The translations under genes and the position numbers were made by a program. A DNA stretch of 64,000 nt from Lacibacter sp. H375 (lineage in GTDB: Bacteria; Bacteroidota; Bacteroidia; Chitinophagales; Chitinophagaceae), in assembly GCF_037892425.1 (NCBI RefSeq), contig NZ_JBBKTT010000001.1, positions 4,745,143 through 4,809,142 on the forward strand, in the 5' to 3' direction. Positions within the stretch are counted from its first letter, which is position 1; each line of letters starts with the position of its first letter. The notes under the pieces are model-generated. The model saw nothing but the letters and a program-made list of their open reading frames with translations, had not been told where the DNA came from and searched no databases. Of the stretch, positions 1 through 8,416 are shown one piece after another.

Positions 1-1527
1 TTTATGATTGCCGAAGTTGTGATCAAAATTCAAGGTGTGTTCGTATAAGAAGGAACGGAAGTTGCCCCTGCTTTCATCGGCCGTAGCAATGGGTGATGGT
101 GTTCCCTGCCGTATGGTACCCGGCCTGCGAAAACCCTTAAAACGATCGAAACTTGTTTCTCCACCTAAATTGAATTTATAAGTGAGCCAATCAGTAATTT
201 GAAAGTCAGTAAAAATATTTCCACGAATCTTTAAGCTGTAACTGTTGTTTTGTTGCAAACTCTGCAAAGCAGGTACGTTGGCAGCCAATGTATTCACATA
301 AGAATTATTCAACCCAATGCCCCATCCTTCAGGATTGGTGGCAGATCCGTAACGTGCGATATCTTTTAACGGCACAACAGGGATCATAGTGATCATATCA
401 ACAAATGGATTGGTAAAAATATCGGATGCAATGGGATCATTCTGTGTGTAAGAAATCAACATATTCTCTCCAAAACTGAAACGGCCACGTTTACCAGTTG
501 TATTGATCCGTAAACCTGCACGTTCAAATACGTTATCAATAACAGGACCAGTGTTTTTAAAATAGTTACCAGAAATGTAATAGTTGGCAGTTTTACTACC
601 TGCAGAAACTGCAAGGTTATATTCCTGGATATTACCGGTACGCATAAATTCATTCTGCCAATCGGTATTAACAGCCGGATTGAAATCGTTGGTTAAAATA
701 GTCGGCACCGGTACATTTCCATTTGCAAATAATTGCTGTGCCATTGCACGGTACTGGTTATTATCCATCATATCCCAACGTTTATAAATTTGCTGCACGC
801 CCGTTTTAATGCTGCCGTTAATTTGCATGGGGCCTTCTTTACCTCGTTTGGTAGTGATGATGATAACACCATTTGCAGCACGACTTCCATAAATGGCTGC
901 TGCAGATGCATCCTTCAATATTTGAATGGATTCTATATCATTTGGATTAAAGTCGGGTGTTGCATCACTGTACATTCCATCAATAATATACAAGGGATTA
1001 TTGTTTGCAAATGTTCCGGCACCACGTATATCAATTTTTGCTCCTGCACCAGGTGCTCCGCTGTTACGTACAGTAACTCCGGTTGCCAGACCCTGAATTG
1101 ATTCAGCAACGGTTGATGCAACATTTCGATTCGCCTGCGATGGATTAATGACAGCAACGGCACCTGTTAAATCTTTTTTACGTACCGATTGGTAACCAAT
1201 CACCACAATATCGTTCATGGTGGTTTCTGCTACTTCCAACGTCGCAACAATTTCTGCACCGGATGCAATCACTTCTTTTGTTTTATAGCCAACAAACGAA
1301 ATGATGAGTGTACTTCCTGCAGGAGCATTCATGCTGAACCTTCCGTTTATTCCTGTAGTTGCCGTTGTTTTTGTGCCTTTCACTACAATAGTGGCTCCCG
1401 GCAGAGGTTCGCCTGCGGCTGTACTAACGCTGCCTGTAATTACCTGTTGGGCAAAACCCTGTAAGCAAAGCAACAGTGCTGCTACAATGTTTAAACCGAA
1501 CTTACAAAGCCTTCTTTTCTGTTTCAT
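1..1527 (-). CDS. SusC/RagA-type TonB-linked outer membrane transporter (3' end cut by window)
   Basis: The reading frame is open from the ATG at 1527 to the window edge, about 509 residues, so only the N-terminal half is visible (full SusC proteins are usually near 1000 residues). It begins with a signal peptide ending around GFAQ. Next comes a carboxypeptidase-like regulatory domain (roughly residues 25-105, with GEPLPGATIVVKGT and STLIISFVGYKTKEV). The TonB plug domain follows, with the family hallmarks IDIRGAGTFANNNPLYIIDG and ILKDASAAAIYGSRAANGVI. SusC proteins import oligosaccharides or peptides across the outer membrane together with a SusD lipoprotein; a susD gene would lie off the left edge. 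The gene is divergent from the two-component system at 1884, the usual arrangement when that system controls the locus. The substrate cannot be read from this fragment. Confidence 0.93.
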   Translation of the reverse strand, partial: MKQKRRLCKFGLNIVAALLLCLQGFAQQVITGSVSTAAGEPLPGATIVVKGTKTTATTGINGRFSMNAPAGSTLIISFVGYKTKEVIASGAEIVATLEVAETTMNDIVVIGYQSVRKKDLTGAVAVINPSQANRNVASTVAESIQGLATGVTVRNSGAPGAGAKIDIRGAGTFANNNPLYIIDGMYSDATPDFNPNDIESIQILKDASAAAIYGSRAANGVIIITTKRGKEGPMQINGSIKTGVQQIYKRWDMMDNNQYRAMAQQLFANGNVPVPTILTNDFNPAVNTDWQNEFMRTGNIQEYNLAVSAGSKTANYYISGNYFKNTGPVIDNVFERAGLRINTTGKRGRFSFGENMLISYTQNDPIASDIFTNPFVDMITMIPVVPLKDIARYGSATNPEGWGIGLNNSYVNTLAANVPALQSLQQNNSYSLKIRGNIFTDFQITDWLTYKFNLGGETSFDRFKGFRRPGTIRQGTPSPIATADESRGNFRSFLYEHTLNFDHNFGNHK

Positions 1528-1883
1528 GTTATGCAGTTTTGGTTATTTGATGTATTAAAAAATGGTGAGAATGAAAAAGCGAAACGCTTCGCCTGCTGAT
1601 TGTTTTAAGTAACGCTGCAGCGGAAACAGATGCGGGTGCATCGCAAAAATGAAATGTTGGTATAAAGCGTTTAAAATTCAAAGCAATCGATTTAGCAGGC
1701 AATTCGTTCGGTAAATTTTGAACTATTATTTTTCGCAACCAACCTGATTTGTATCAAAAAAATATCATTCTGTCTCATTTTATCGATTCAACTACTTTTC
1801 ATGTTTCCAGTTGTTCTGTCCTTTCATTACCTTTTCAACACAGTATATTTGTTTACTGAAATTGCCAGATCCATCATTGGTAC
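1528..1883. other. Divergent intergenic region between susC and the sensor kinase
   Basis: This stretch of 356 bases has no convincing gene. It should hold the susC promoter, reading left, and the kinase promoter, reading right. I see no copy of the repeated GTGTGAAT motif here and no obvious inverted repeat. Confidence 0.6.
1822..1851 (+). promoter_or_regulatory. Putative promoter of the sensor kinase gene
   Basis: TATATTTG at 1844-1851 fits the Bacteroidota -7 consensus TAnnTTTG exactly. A TTTC lies 18 bases upstream at 1822-1825, near the expected -33 position. The start codon follows 32 bases after the box. Confidence 0.5.
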
Positions 1884-4800
1884 ATGAAAAAAAACATTGC
1901 TTTAATTGTCTTGTTGCAGATGCTTGTTGTTTATTCAGCAACATGCCAGCCTTATTATTTTCGCAATTACCAGGTAGAAAACGGTCTTTCCAATAATACT
2001 GTTTTCAGTTGTGTACAGGATCAGCAGGGATTTGTATGGATGGGCAGTAAAGATGGATTAAACCGGTTTGATGGATATATATTTAAAGTGTTCAGAAATA
2101 TACCGGGTGACTCAATGAGTATTGGGGACAATTTTATCCGAAGCCTGTATATCGATGCAAAAAACAACTTATATGCTGGTACACGTATTGGTTTGTATAA
2201 GTATAATGCTTTGCTAGAAAATTTTACACTGGTATACAAAACCACACAGGAAATAAGAGACATTGAAAAAGATCATGAAGGAAATCTCTGGATCATTTCA
2301 GGACAAACGCTGATCAGGTTTCATGAAACATCAAAGGCAGCACAGGTGTACAAGCCTGATGGCTATTTTGCTGCTACTTCAGTTTGTCTTGATTCGGCAC
2401 GCACAATCTGGGTGTCAACCTCGACCGGTATGCTTCAGCAGTACAATCACAAAAAAAACAGATTTACCGGTTTTAATTTGTTTACACCATCACAATCCTC
2501 TTCATCAAAATGGATTGAGAAAATACAGGCCACTGCGTTTAACAGCATACTGATCGGCACATCCAATTACGGTGTTAAACAATTTCATCTTTCTGATTAC
2601 TCTACTAAAGACCTGATAACATATAACCCCGATAAAACAGAAATATTTGCCAGAGATTTTGTACAACATACGGCCTCTGAAATATGGATGGCTACCGAAT
2701 CGGGCATTTTTATTTACAATACAAACACCGGAAAGTACAGTAATCTTAAGAAACAATACAACAACCCCTATTCCATTTCAGATAATGCAGTTTACAGTTT
2801 AACTACTGATGAGGAAGGCGGTATTTGGGCGGGCACTTATTTTGGCGGCATTAATTATTACCCAAAACAATACACACTGTTTGAAAAATACTTTCCTGAT
2901 TACAGCAGCACATCGATCAGCGGAAATGCAGTAAGAGAAATTTGTGAAGATAAATTTGGAAATTTATGGATTGGTACAGAAGATGCTGGTTTGAATAAAC
3001 TAAATAAGGCCACTGGTTTGTTTACACAATACAAACCAACCGGAAACAGAACAGGTATTTCTTATCCTAATATTCATGGATTACTTGCAAGAGATGAGCA
3101 GCTTTGGGTTGGAACATTTGAACATGGTTTAAATATTATGAACATTCGCACGGGAAACGTGATTAAACAATATCCCGAAACGAATAGCCCCGGCGTACTC
3201 AAAAGCAATTTTATCGTTACGTTATTGCAAACAAAGAAAGGCAATACTTTTGCCGGTACCCGACAAGGTATTTACCTGTTTGACGAGAAAATGAATTCTT
3301 TCCGCAACAGCACGGCCGTGCCGGAAAACAGTTTTGTGCACTCCTTGCTGGAGGATAAAGCATCCGTACTCTGGATCGGAACAATGGGAAACGGTCTTTT
3401 TTTTTATGATCAGCAAACAGATAAAACCGGCAATTTTATTCACCATGCAGATAAGAAAAAAAGCATCCCCAACAATTCTGTAACAACAATGTTTGAAGAC
3501 AGTGACGGTACGTTATGGATCGGCACTGAAGGTGCCGGTTTATGCAAATTTAATCGGGCTGACAGCAGCTTTGATCCATACCCTTCAAAGGAAGGTTTAC
3601 CAGCCAACACTGTTTATAAAATTCTGGAAGACGGACGGAAGAATTTATGGATCACAACTTCCAAAGGATTAGTATGCTTTAACCTTTTATCAAACAAACA
3701 AACAGTTTATACCACGGCTAACGGATTACTGAGCGATCAGTTTAATTATAACTCCGGTTATAAAGATGCATCAGGTCGTATGTACTTCGGATGTGTAAAA
3801 GGGTTAATCAGTTTTAACCCCGATGCATTCATTGCAAATACATTTTTACCTCCTTTGTTCATCACTGCTATTAATGTAAACAACAAAGAGTTACCGGTTG
3901 GTGGTGAATCAGCATTACATCAATCCATTCTGCAAACAAACCGGATTACACTATCGCATCAGCAGTCATCGTTCAGTATTGACTTTGCTGCACTTAGTTT
4001 CACAGCACCTGAAATGTCGGAATACCAATACCTGATGGAGGGGCTTGATCAAAACTGGACCTACCTGAAAACAAACCGAAAAGTTTATTTCACCAACCTG
4101 GCAGCGGGCACGTATGTATTTCGTGTAAAGGCCAGTAACAGCAGTGGCATCTGGAACGAACAGGAAACCCGGTTGATCATCAACATAACTCCACCATGGT
4201 GGGCGAGTACCGCAGCATATATCAGTTATACCCTTCTTATCGTTTTACTGGCAGTTTATATTTTCAGAAATTATCATGAACGTATTGCTGAAAAGAACAG
4301 ACGTAAAATTGAATCCCTTGAACATGAAAAGGAAAAAGAAATCTATCAATCAAAAATTGATTTTTTTACAAATATTGCGCATGAAATAAGAACGCCACTT
4401 ACATTGATCAAAGCCCCACTGGAGAAGGTGGTTGAGAAAGCAGGCGACAGTCATGAATTTGGAACCCATTTAAAAATTATGGAAACCAATACTGAACGTT
4501 TAATTGAATTAACGAACCAGTTACTGGATTTCAGAAGGATTGAAACCAATCACTATCAATTAAATTTTGTTCGTGTTTCAATTAACGAATTACTCCTTGA
4601 ACGTTTTACCAGTTTTAAGCCAATTGCTGAACAGAAAAAAATAAAACTAAGCCTGCAAATGCCGGATTCACCGGTGTATGCAGTTGTTGATACCGATTCG
4701 ATCCATAAAATTCTCAATAATTTATTTTACAATGCGCTTAGCTATGGAAAACGAAAAGCCACGGTTAAGTTGTCACAAACTGAAGAAAACAATCGAAGTT

Positions 4801-5048
4801 ATTTCAGCATCGAATTCAGCAATGATGGCCATTTGGTTCCTGATGATATGCGGGAAAAAATCTTTGAACCGTTTTACCGGCTCAAAGAAACAAGTTTAAA
4901 ACCTGGCAGCGGTATTGGTTTGGCTTTATCCCGCTCGCTTGCCGAATTACAGAACGGCGGGCTATTTTTTCAGGAACACGAGAAAGGCGAAAACAGCTTT
5001 GTTTTGCGTCTTCCCATAAACGGAAACGAGATAAACCCGGGCTCATGA
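1884..5048 (+). CDS. Two-component sensor histidine kinase, HTCS type without its receiver/HTH half
   Basis: The 1054-residue protein has a signal peptide, then a long periplasmic Reg_prop beta-propeller region (about residues 22-640, with repeats such as GTLWIGTEGAGLCKFN). A Y_Y_Y domain follows at about 710-765 and one membrane helix near 775-795. The DHp helix is FFTNIAHEIRTPLT, with the phospho-acceptor at His833, and a HATPase domain carries GSGIGLALSRSLAEL. This is the standard hybrid two-component layout of Bacteroidota that senses breakdown products of polysaccharides in the periplasm, but it stops after the ATPase domain. The receiver and AraC output domains are a separate gene 57 bases downstream. 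The divergent susC is the likely target. The ligand is unknown. Confidence 0.93.
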   Translation: MKKNIALIVLLQMLVVYSATCQPYYFRNYQVENGLSNNTVFSCVQDQQGFVWMGSKDGLNRFDGYIFKVFRNIPGDSMSIGDNFIRSLYIDAKNNLYAGTRIGLYKYNALLENFTLVYKTTQEIRDIEKDHEGNLWIISGQTLIRFHETSKAAQVYKPDGYFAATSVCLDSARTIWVSTSTGMLQQYNHKKNRFTGFNLFTPSQSSSSKWIEKIQATAFNSILIGTSNYGVKQFHLSDYSTKDLITYNPDKTEIFARDFVQHTASEIWMATESGIFIYNTNTGKYSNLKKQYNNPYSISDNAVYSLTTDEEGGIWAGTYFGGINYYPKQYTLFEKYFPDYSSTSISGNAVREICEDKFGNLWIGTEDAGLNKLNKATGLFTQYKPTGNRTGISYPNIHGLLARDEQLWVGTFEHGLNIMNIRTGNVIKQYPETNSPGVLKSNFIVTLLQTKKGNTFAGTRQGIYLFDEKMNSFRNSTAVPENSFVHSLLEDKASVLWIGTMGNGLFFYDQQTDKTGNFIHHADKKKSIPNNSVTTMFEDSDGTLWIGTEGAGLCKFNRADSSFDPYPSKEGLPANTVYKILEDGRKNLWITTSKGLVCFNLLSNKQTVYTTANGLLSDQFNYNSGYKDASGRMYFGCVKGLISFNPDAFIANTFLPPLFITAINVNNKELPVGGESALHQSILQTNRITLSHQQSSFSIDFAALSFTAPEMSEYQYLMEGLDQNWTYLKTNRKVYFTNLAAGTYVFRVKASNSSGIWNEQETRLIINITPPWWASTAAYISYTLLIVLLAVYIFRNYHERIAEKNRRKIESLEHEKEKEIYQSKIDFFTNIAHEIRTPLTLIKAPLEKVVEKAGDSHEFGTHLKIMETNTERLIELTNQLLDFRRIETNHYQLNFVRVSINELLLERFTSFKPIAEQKKIKLSLQMPDSPVYAVVDTDSIHKILNNLFYNALSYGKRKATVKLSQTEENNRSYFSIEFSNDGHLVPDDMREKIFEPFYRLKETSLKPGSGIGLALSRSLAELQNGGLFFQEHEKGENSFVLRLPINGNEINPGS

Positions 5049-5104
5049 AACTTCATGTGTATGCAAAGAATAACGAACCGAAATAAATAAGTTTATATTG
5101 AATC

Positions 5105-5872
5105 ATGACAAAGACAACTATTTTACTGGTAGATGATAATGATGACATTCTTGAATTTCTTCGTGCTGATCTCGGAGAAAGCTACCATATTCTTCAGGCG
5201 CACAATGGACAGGAGGCACTTGATATTCTGTCAACAGAAAGCGTGCAATTAGTTGTGAGTGATGTGATGATGCCTGTAATGGATGGTTTTGAACTATGCC
5301 GGCAAATCAAATCCAACTTTGAGAGCAGCCATATTGCCGTGATTTTATTGACCGCTAAAAACACTTTACAATCAAAAATTGAAGGACTTGAGCTGGGAGC
5401 TGATGCCTATATTGATAAACCTTTTTCACCCAAACACCTACAGGTACAAATTTCGAACCTGCTGGTGAATAAAAATAAGATTAAAGAATACTTTTCAAAA
5501 TCGCCGCTGGTGCATATGCATTCGCTTGCTTACACAAAAGCTGATGAACAATTTTTGGAAGAATTAAATAACGCCATTACGCTTCACATGAACGACAGCA
5601 AGCTGGACGTGGAGCATTTAGCCGGCTATATGAATATGAGTCGCCCCACACTCTATCGGAAAATCAAGGCCGTTTCTGATTTAACACCGAATGAATTAAT
5701 TAATCTTGCCCGATTGAAACGTGCTGCAAAATTATTTGCCGAAGGAAACACCCGGATAAATGAAATAGCCGAGCTGGTTGGTTACACATCGCCTTTGCAT
5801 TTTACACGAAATTTTCAAAAGCAATTTGGCATGTTGCCTTCCGATTATCTGAGAGCGAAACAGGGAGACTAA
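5105..5872 (+). CDS. Response regulator, REC domain with AraC-type DNA-binding output
   Basis: The 255-residue protein has an N-terminal receiver domain with the acidic pocket Asp10/Asp11, the phospho-acceptor Asp53 in VVSDVMMP, and the conserved lysine in DAYIDKPF. An AraC HTH pair fills the C-terminal third (MNMSRPTLYRKIKAV, then INEIAELVGYTSPLHFTRNF). It is the missing output half of the hybrid sensor encoded just upstream, and the same 57-base gap and strand suggest co-transcription. The phosphoryl group presumably passes from His833 of the sensor to Asp53. The likely target is the divergent susC promoter. The stop/start arrangement is clean, so this looks like a stable split and not a sequencing frameshift. 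Confidence 0.92.
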   Translation: MTKTTILLVDDNDDILEFLRADLGESYHILQAHNGQEALDILSTESVQLVVSDVMMPVMDGFELCRQIKSNFESSHIAVILLTAKNTLQSKIEGLELGADAYIDKPFSPKHLQVQISNLLVNKNKIKEYFSKSPLVHMHSLAYTKADEQFLEELNNAITLHMNDSKLDVEHLAGYMNMSRPTLYRKIKAVSDLTPNELINLARLKRAAKLFAEGNTRINEIAELVGYTSPLHFTRNFQKQFGMLPSDYLRAKQGD

Positions 5873-5917
5873 ACCCTATCAAATTGAAATGACGTATCAT
5901 TCCTGTTAGCTACCCCG

Positions 5918-6688
5918 TCATCTTTCATTCCTGTTTACATCCAGCTCATTTATTTGTTCCTTATACTCATAGGGCAGTAACATATTTTTAAGCATCCAGT
6001 CCATATTCATCAACCTGCTGATCTTATACAACGGTACTACAGGTGAAAGCAGAGAAAATTCCCGGAACTGCAACAACTCCTTTACTCTATTCGGCACCAT
6101 TAACTTTTGTGCTTCTATCAACACTTTAAACCGCATAGAACCAAGGTGCATTTTATATTGCTTAAAAAGATCAGCTGTGTATTCACTCTTCTTTAGATCG
6201 GCTATTATATGGGCTTTACGAACTGGTTGCCATTCAATATAAGTTGGTGGCAGTTCTTTCAAACCCATTCTTGTACCCACACGGAAGAATACATTGTATA
6301 CTTCTTCTTTTTCTTCATCACTTAATTTTTCTTCGAGAAGTTCAAACGATGCAATGGAATAATGGATCAACATAAACAGCACATCACGATACGCCCAGTC
6401 GGGTATTTTATAACCACGGCTTTGCTCTACTGCTGCATGAATATGGTGCATCGTATCGATTGCCTTATTTGCATCGTCCATTGATGAAAAAACGATCTTT
6501 CTTGCATAGGAAACCGTTGAGAAAAGCCTACCCAATGGATCGGAAGGTAATTTGCCGGTGTAGTACAGCCAGTCTACAGCTTTATTTAGCGCAAACTCAG
6601 CCGAAGCACCTGCGAAAATGAACAGCACCGTATCGCTCTTGCCCCAGATCTTGCGCACAACTGAGTTATTATCAACAAACATTTTCAT
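5918..6688 (-). CDS. DUF2236 / MpaB-like oxygenase family protein
   Basis: The 256-residue protein follows the DUF2236 (latex-clearing protein/MpaB) pattern. It has the DPLGRLFSTVSYARKIVF segment, then helices with DANKAIDTMHHIHAAV. The family's central YRDVLFMLIHYSIASFELL and LSDEEKEEVYN blocks are also present. Some family members are haem b oxygenases (rubber oxygenase Lcp) and MpaB cleaves a terpenoid chain; the reaction here cannot be told from sequence. The histidines in MHHIHAAV and LIHYSIAS are candidate haem ligands by analogy. No signal peptide is seen, and it stands alone, convergent with the response regulator gene. The ATG at 6688 gives MKMF; a start two codons later is also possible. 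Confidence 0.72.
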   Translation of the reverse strand: MKMFVDNNSVVRKIWGKSDTVLFIFAGASAEFALNKAVDWLYYTGKLPSDPLGRLFSTVSYARKIVFSSMDDANKAIDTMHHIHAAVEQSRGYKIPDWAYRDVLFMLIHYSIASFELLEEKLSDEEKEEVYNVFFRVGTRMGLKELPPTYIEWQPVRKAHIIADLKKSEYTADLFKQYKMHLGSMRFKVLIEAQKLMVPNRVKELLQFREFSLLSPVVPLYKISRLMNMDWMLKNMLLPYEYKEQINELDVNRNER

Positions 6689-6880
6689 ACACTTTGATTT
6701 CTATTTAGTTAACTATCAATGCTTACTGCTCACTCTTTTCAGTCAATAATATACTGTTCAATTAAACAGCATTCCCCCTACTCTGCAAACAAAAAATAAT
6801 TCTTCAAGATCATTTGTTCAGTTCACAAATATACATTTACTTTGTATTTCAAAGTGCTTTTTAAAATTAAACTTTTCTGT

Positions 6881-7174
6881 ATGACCTACAAACTAAATAT
6901 TGGAAATATCATCAGCTGGATCTTTGGCGTAATTGTTTTTGCAATCGGGATTGTGAATACATTTTGGGGAAACGATACTGCTTTCGGAATTTTTATTCTA
7001 CTTATCTCCCTCGTTTATTTTTTACCCGTTAATGAACTTCTCAAGAAGCTTACTGGTTACACTATTCCGAAAATGGGACTAATAAAAACAGGTCTTGCAT
7101 TTTTTGTTATCTGGGCATCTTTAGGCGTGGGCGAATTGTTCGATAAGATTGAAATGATGATGAAATCTCTTTAA
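6881..7174 (+). CDS. Small membrane protein, tandem paralogue 1
   Basis: The 97-residue protein starts at the ATG at 6881; an upstream TTG in frame lies in the promoter-like region and is less likely. Three hydrophobic helices are visible: IISWIFGVIVFAIGIVN, GIFILLISLVYFLPV and a third around LAFFVIWASLGVGELF. It ends 10 bases before a second gene of similar length and pattern. Shared landmarks are SWI.G..VF.IG..N, PVN..LK and .FTIP/YTIP. I do not recognise a named function. Its place next to a paralogue suggests a recent tandem duplication. Confidence 0.7.
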   Translation: MTYKLNIGNIISWIFGVIVFAIGIVNTFWGNDTAFGIFILLISLVYFLPVNELLKKLTGYTIPKMGLIKTGLAFFVIWASLGVGELFDKIEMMMKSL

Positions 7175-7184
7175 TTAAACCATT

Positions 7185-7466
7185 ATGATGCAAATAAAAC
7201 TTTCAACACAGTACATTACAAGTTGGATATTAGGTCTGCTCGTTTTTACAATAGGACTACTAAATCTTATACTGATACATCCTGTTCCGGGAATTGTAGG
7301 CTTGGTTTTGTCGTTGCTTTTTGTCCCTCCGGTAAATGATTTTTTGAAGAACAAATTGGGTTTCACCATTCCATTTGCAGTAAAAATTGTTCTGGCTCTT
7401 TTTATTTTCTGGTTCACCCTTGGCATTAGTGATCTTGGGGATGTGATTGATGGATGGCTCCGGTAA
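7185..7466 (+). CDS. Small membrane protein, tandem paralogue 2
   Basis: The 93-residue protein has three predicted membrane helices (SWILGLLVFTIGLLNLIL, PGIVGLVLSLLFVPPV, IVLALFIFWFTLGISDL). It is clearly related to the gene 10 bases upstream: both share SWI.G..VF.IG, PPVN/PVN followed by LK, and a TIP motif before the last helix. Two ATGs are adjacent, so the start may be 7185 or 7188. The function is unknown. Its 3' end converges on the permease gene at 7500 with only 33 bases between, and no clear terminator is visible there. Confidence 0.7.
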   Translation: MMQIKLSTQYITSWILGLLVFTIGLLNLILIHPVPGIVGLVLSLLFVPPVNDFLKNKLGFTIPFAVKIVLALFIFWFTLGISDLGDVIDGWLR

Positions 7467-7499
7467 AAAATATTACAGCCGACTTGGTAAATACCTGCT

Positions 7500-8252
7500 T
7501 TACCTCTTCAACAACATTAATACGGAACCTGCCAACGTTAGCAGCAGCACCATCTTGCGATAATGCATATCCCTTATTCTCTCTGTTAAGCGGATACCAA
7601 GGAAAAAACCAAGCACCAATGCGGGCAGTAATACAAGATCGGTTTGCAGTGTTTGTACATTTATGTTCTTCCAATAAAACACCTGGAATGGAAGTTTAAA
7701 TAAATTCATCACTAAAAATATCCATGCAGCTGTACCAATAAAATCATTCTTTGGTAAACGCATAGCAAGAAAGTAGAGATTAGCAAACGCACCAGCAAGA
7801 TTGCCGATCATGGTGGTAAAGCCTGCAGCTAATCCTGTTCCGGTAGCAAATAATGGATGCTGTGGTACCGCTGTTGATTTGCGAAATTCCATCCTTAACA
7901 CAATGGCAATGGTAATAACGATGATAACCGCCATTACTTTTCGAAATACGATCTCATCCATATCCTTTCCTAAAAACACACCCAGCAAAATACCAATGAT
8001 CATCCATGGAATCAACTTCCAAAAATGTTTCCATTGTGCATGTCGGTTGTAATACGACACCGCCCCAATATCTGCAAAGCATAAAAGGGGCAAAACGATA
8101 CCGGTTGATGATTTCCCTCCAAAAACAAGGGCCATGATTGTAACTGCTAACATATCAACACCTTTCAACCCGCCTTTAGCTAACCCAATAGCAAAAGCAG
8201 CCAATAGAATAAATGCCCAGTATGAAAGTGAATACAATGAGAGTATATCCAT
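7500..8252 (-). CDS. TauE/SafE-family membrane permease
   Basis: The 250-residue integral membrane protein has about eight hydrophobic segments and the TauE/SafE pattern: an N-terminal GLAKGGLKGVDMLAV loop and a second half-repeat with GLAAGFTTMIGNLAGA. The family exports or imports small organosulfur or sulfite-like anions, and annotation is by family only. I chose the ATG at 8252 (MDILSLYSL). The frame continues upstream to 8369, but the extra stretch is polar and runs into the promoter region of the divergent lipoprotein gene. No sulfur genes sit nearby, so the substrate is open. Confidence 0.85.
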   Translation of the reverse strand: MDILSLYSLSYWAFILLAAFAIGLAKGGLKGVDMLAVTIMALVFGGKSSTGIVLPLLCFADIGAVSYYNRHAQWKHFWKLIPWMIIGILLGVFLGKDMDEIVFRKVMAVIIVITIAIVLRMEFRKSTAVPQHPLFATGTGLAAGFTTMIGNLAGAFANLYFLAMRLPKNDFIGTAAWIFLVMNLFKLPFQVFYWKNINVQTLQTDLVLLPALVLGFFLGIRLTERIRDMHYRKMVLLLTLAGSVLMLLKR

Positions 8253-8416
8253 GAACTGTAAAGAAAAAGAAAAAACATCTATTGATGGCTTTTTAGTTGC
8301 ACTAAAGCAAGATAAAAATGACAGTTCACATAACAATTTGCTAACGTCTTCTTCATGTAGCAATAACAATTTGGAAACACTGCACCTTCATATTTGCGGC
8401 AACAAAACTTACCATT

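Noticed and set aside
8253..8369. N-terminal extension of the TauE/SafE permease
   Set aside because: The additional ~39 residues are polar and lie in the promoter area of the divergent gene; the family start matches the ATG at 8252.
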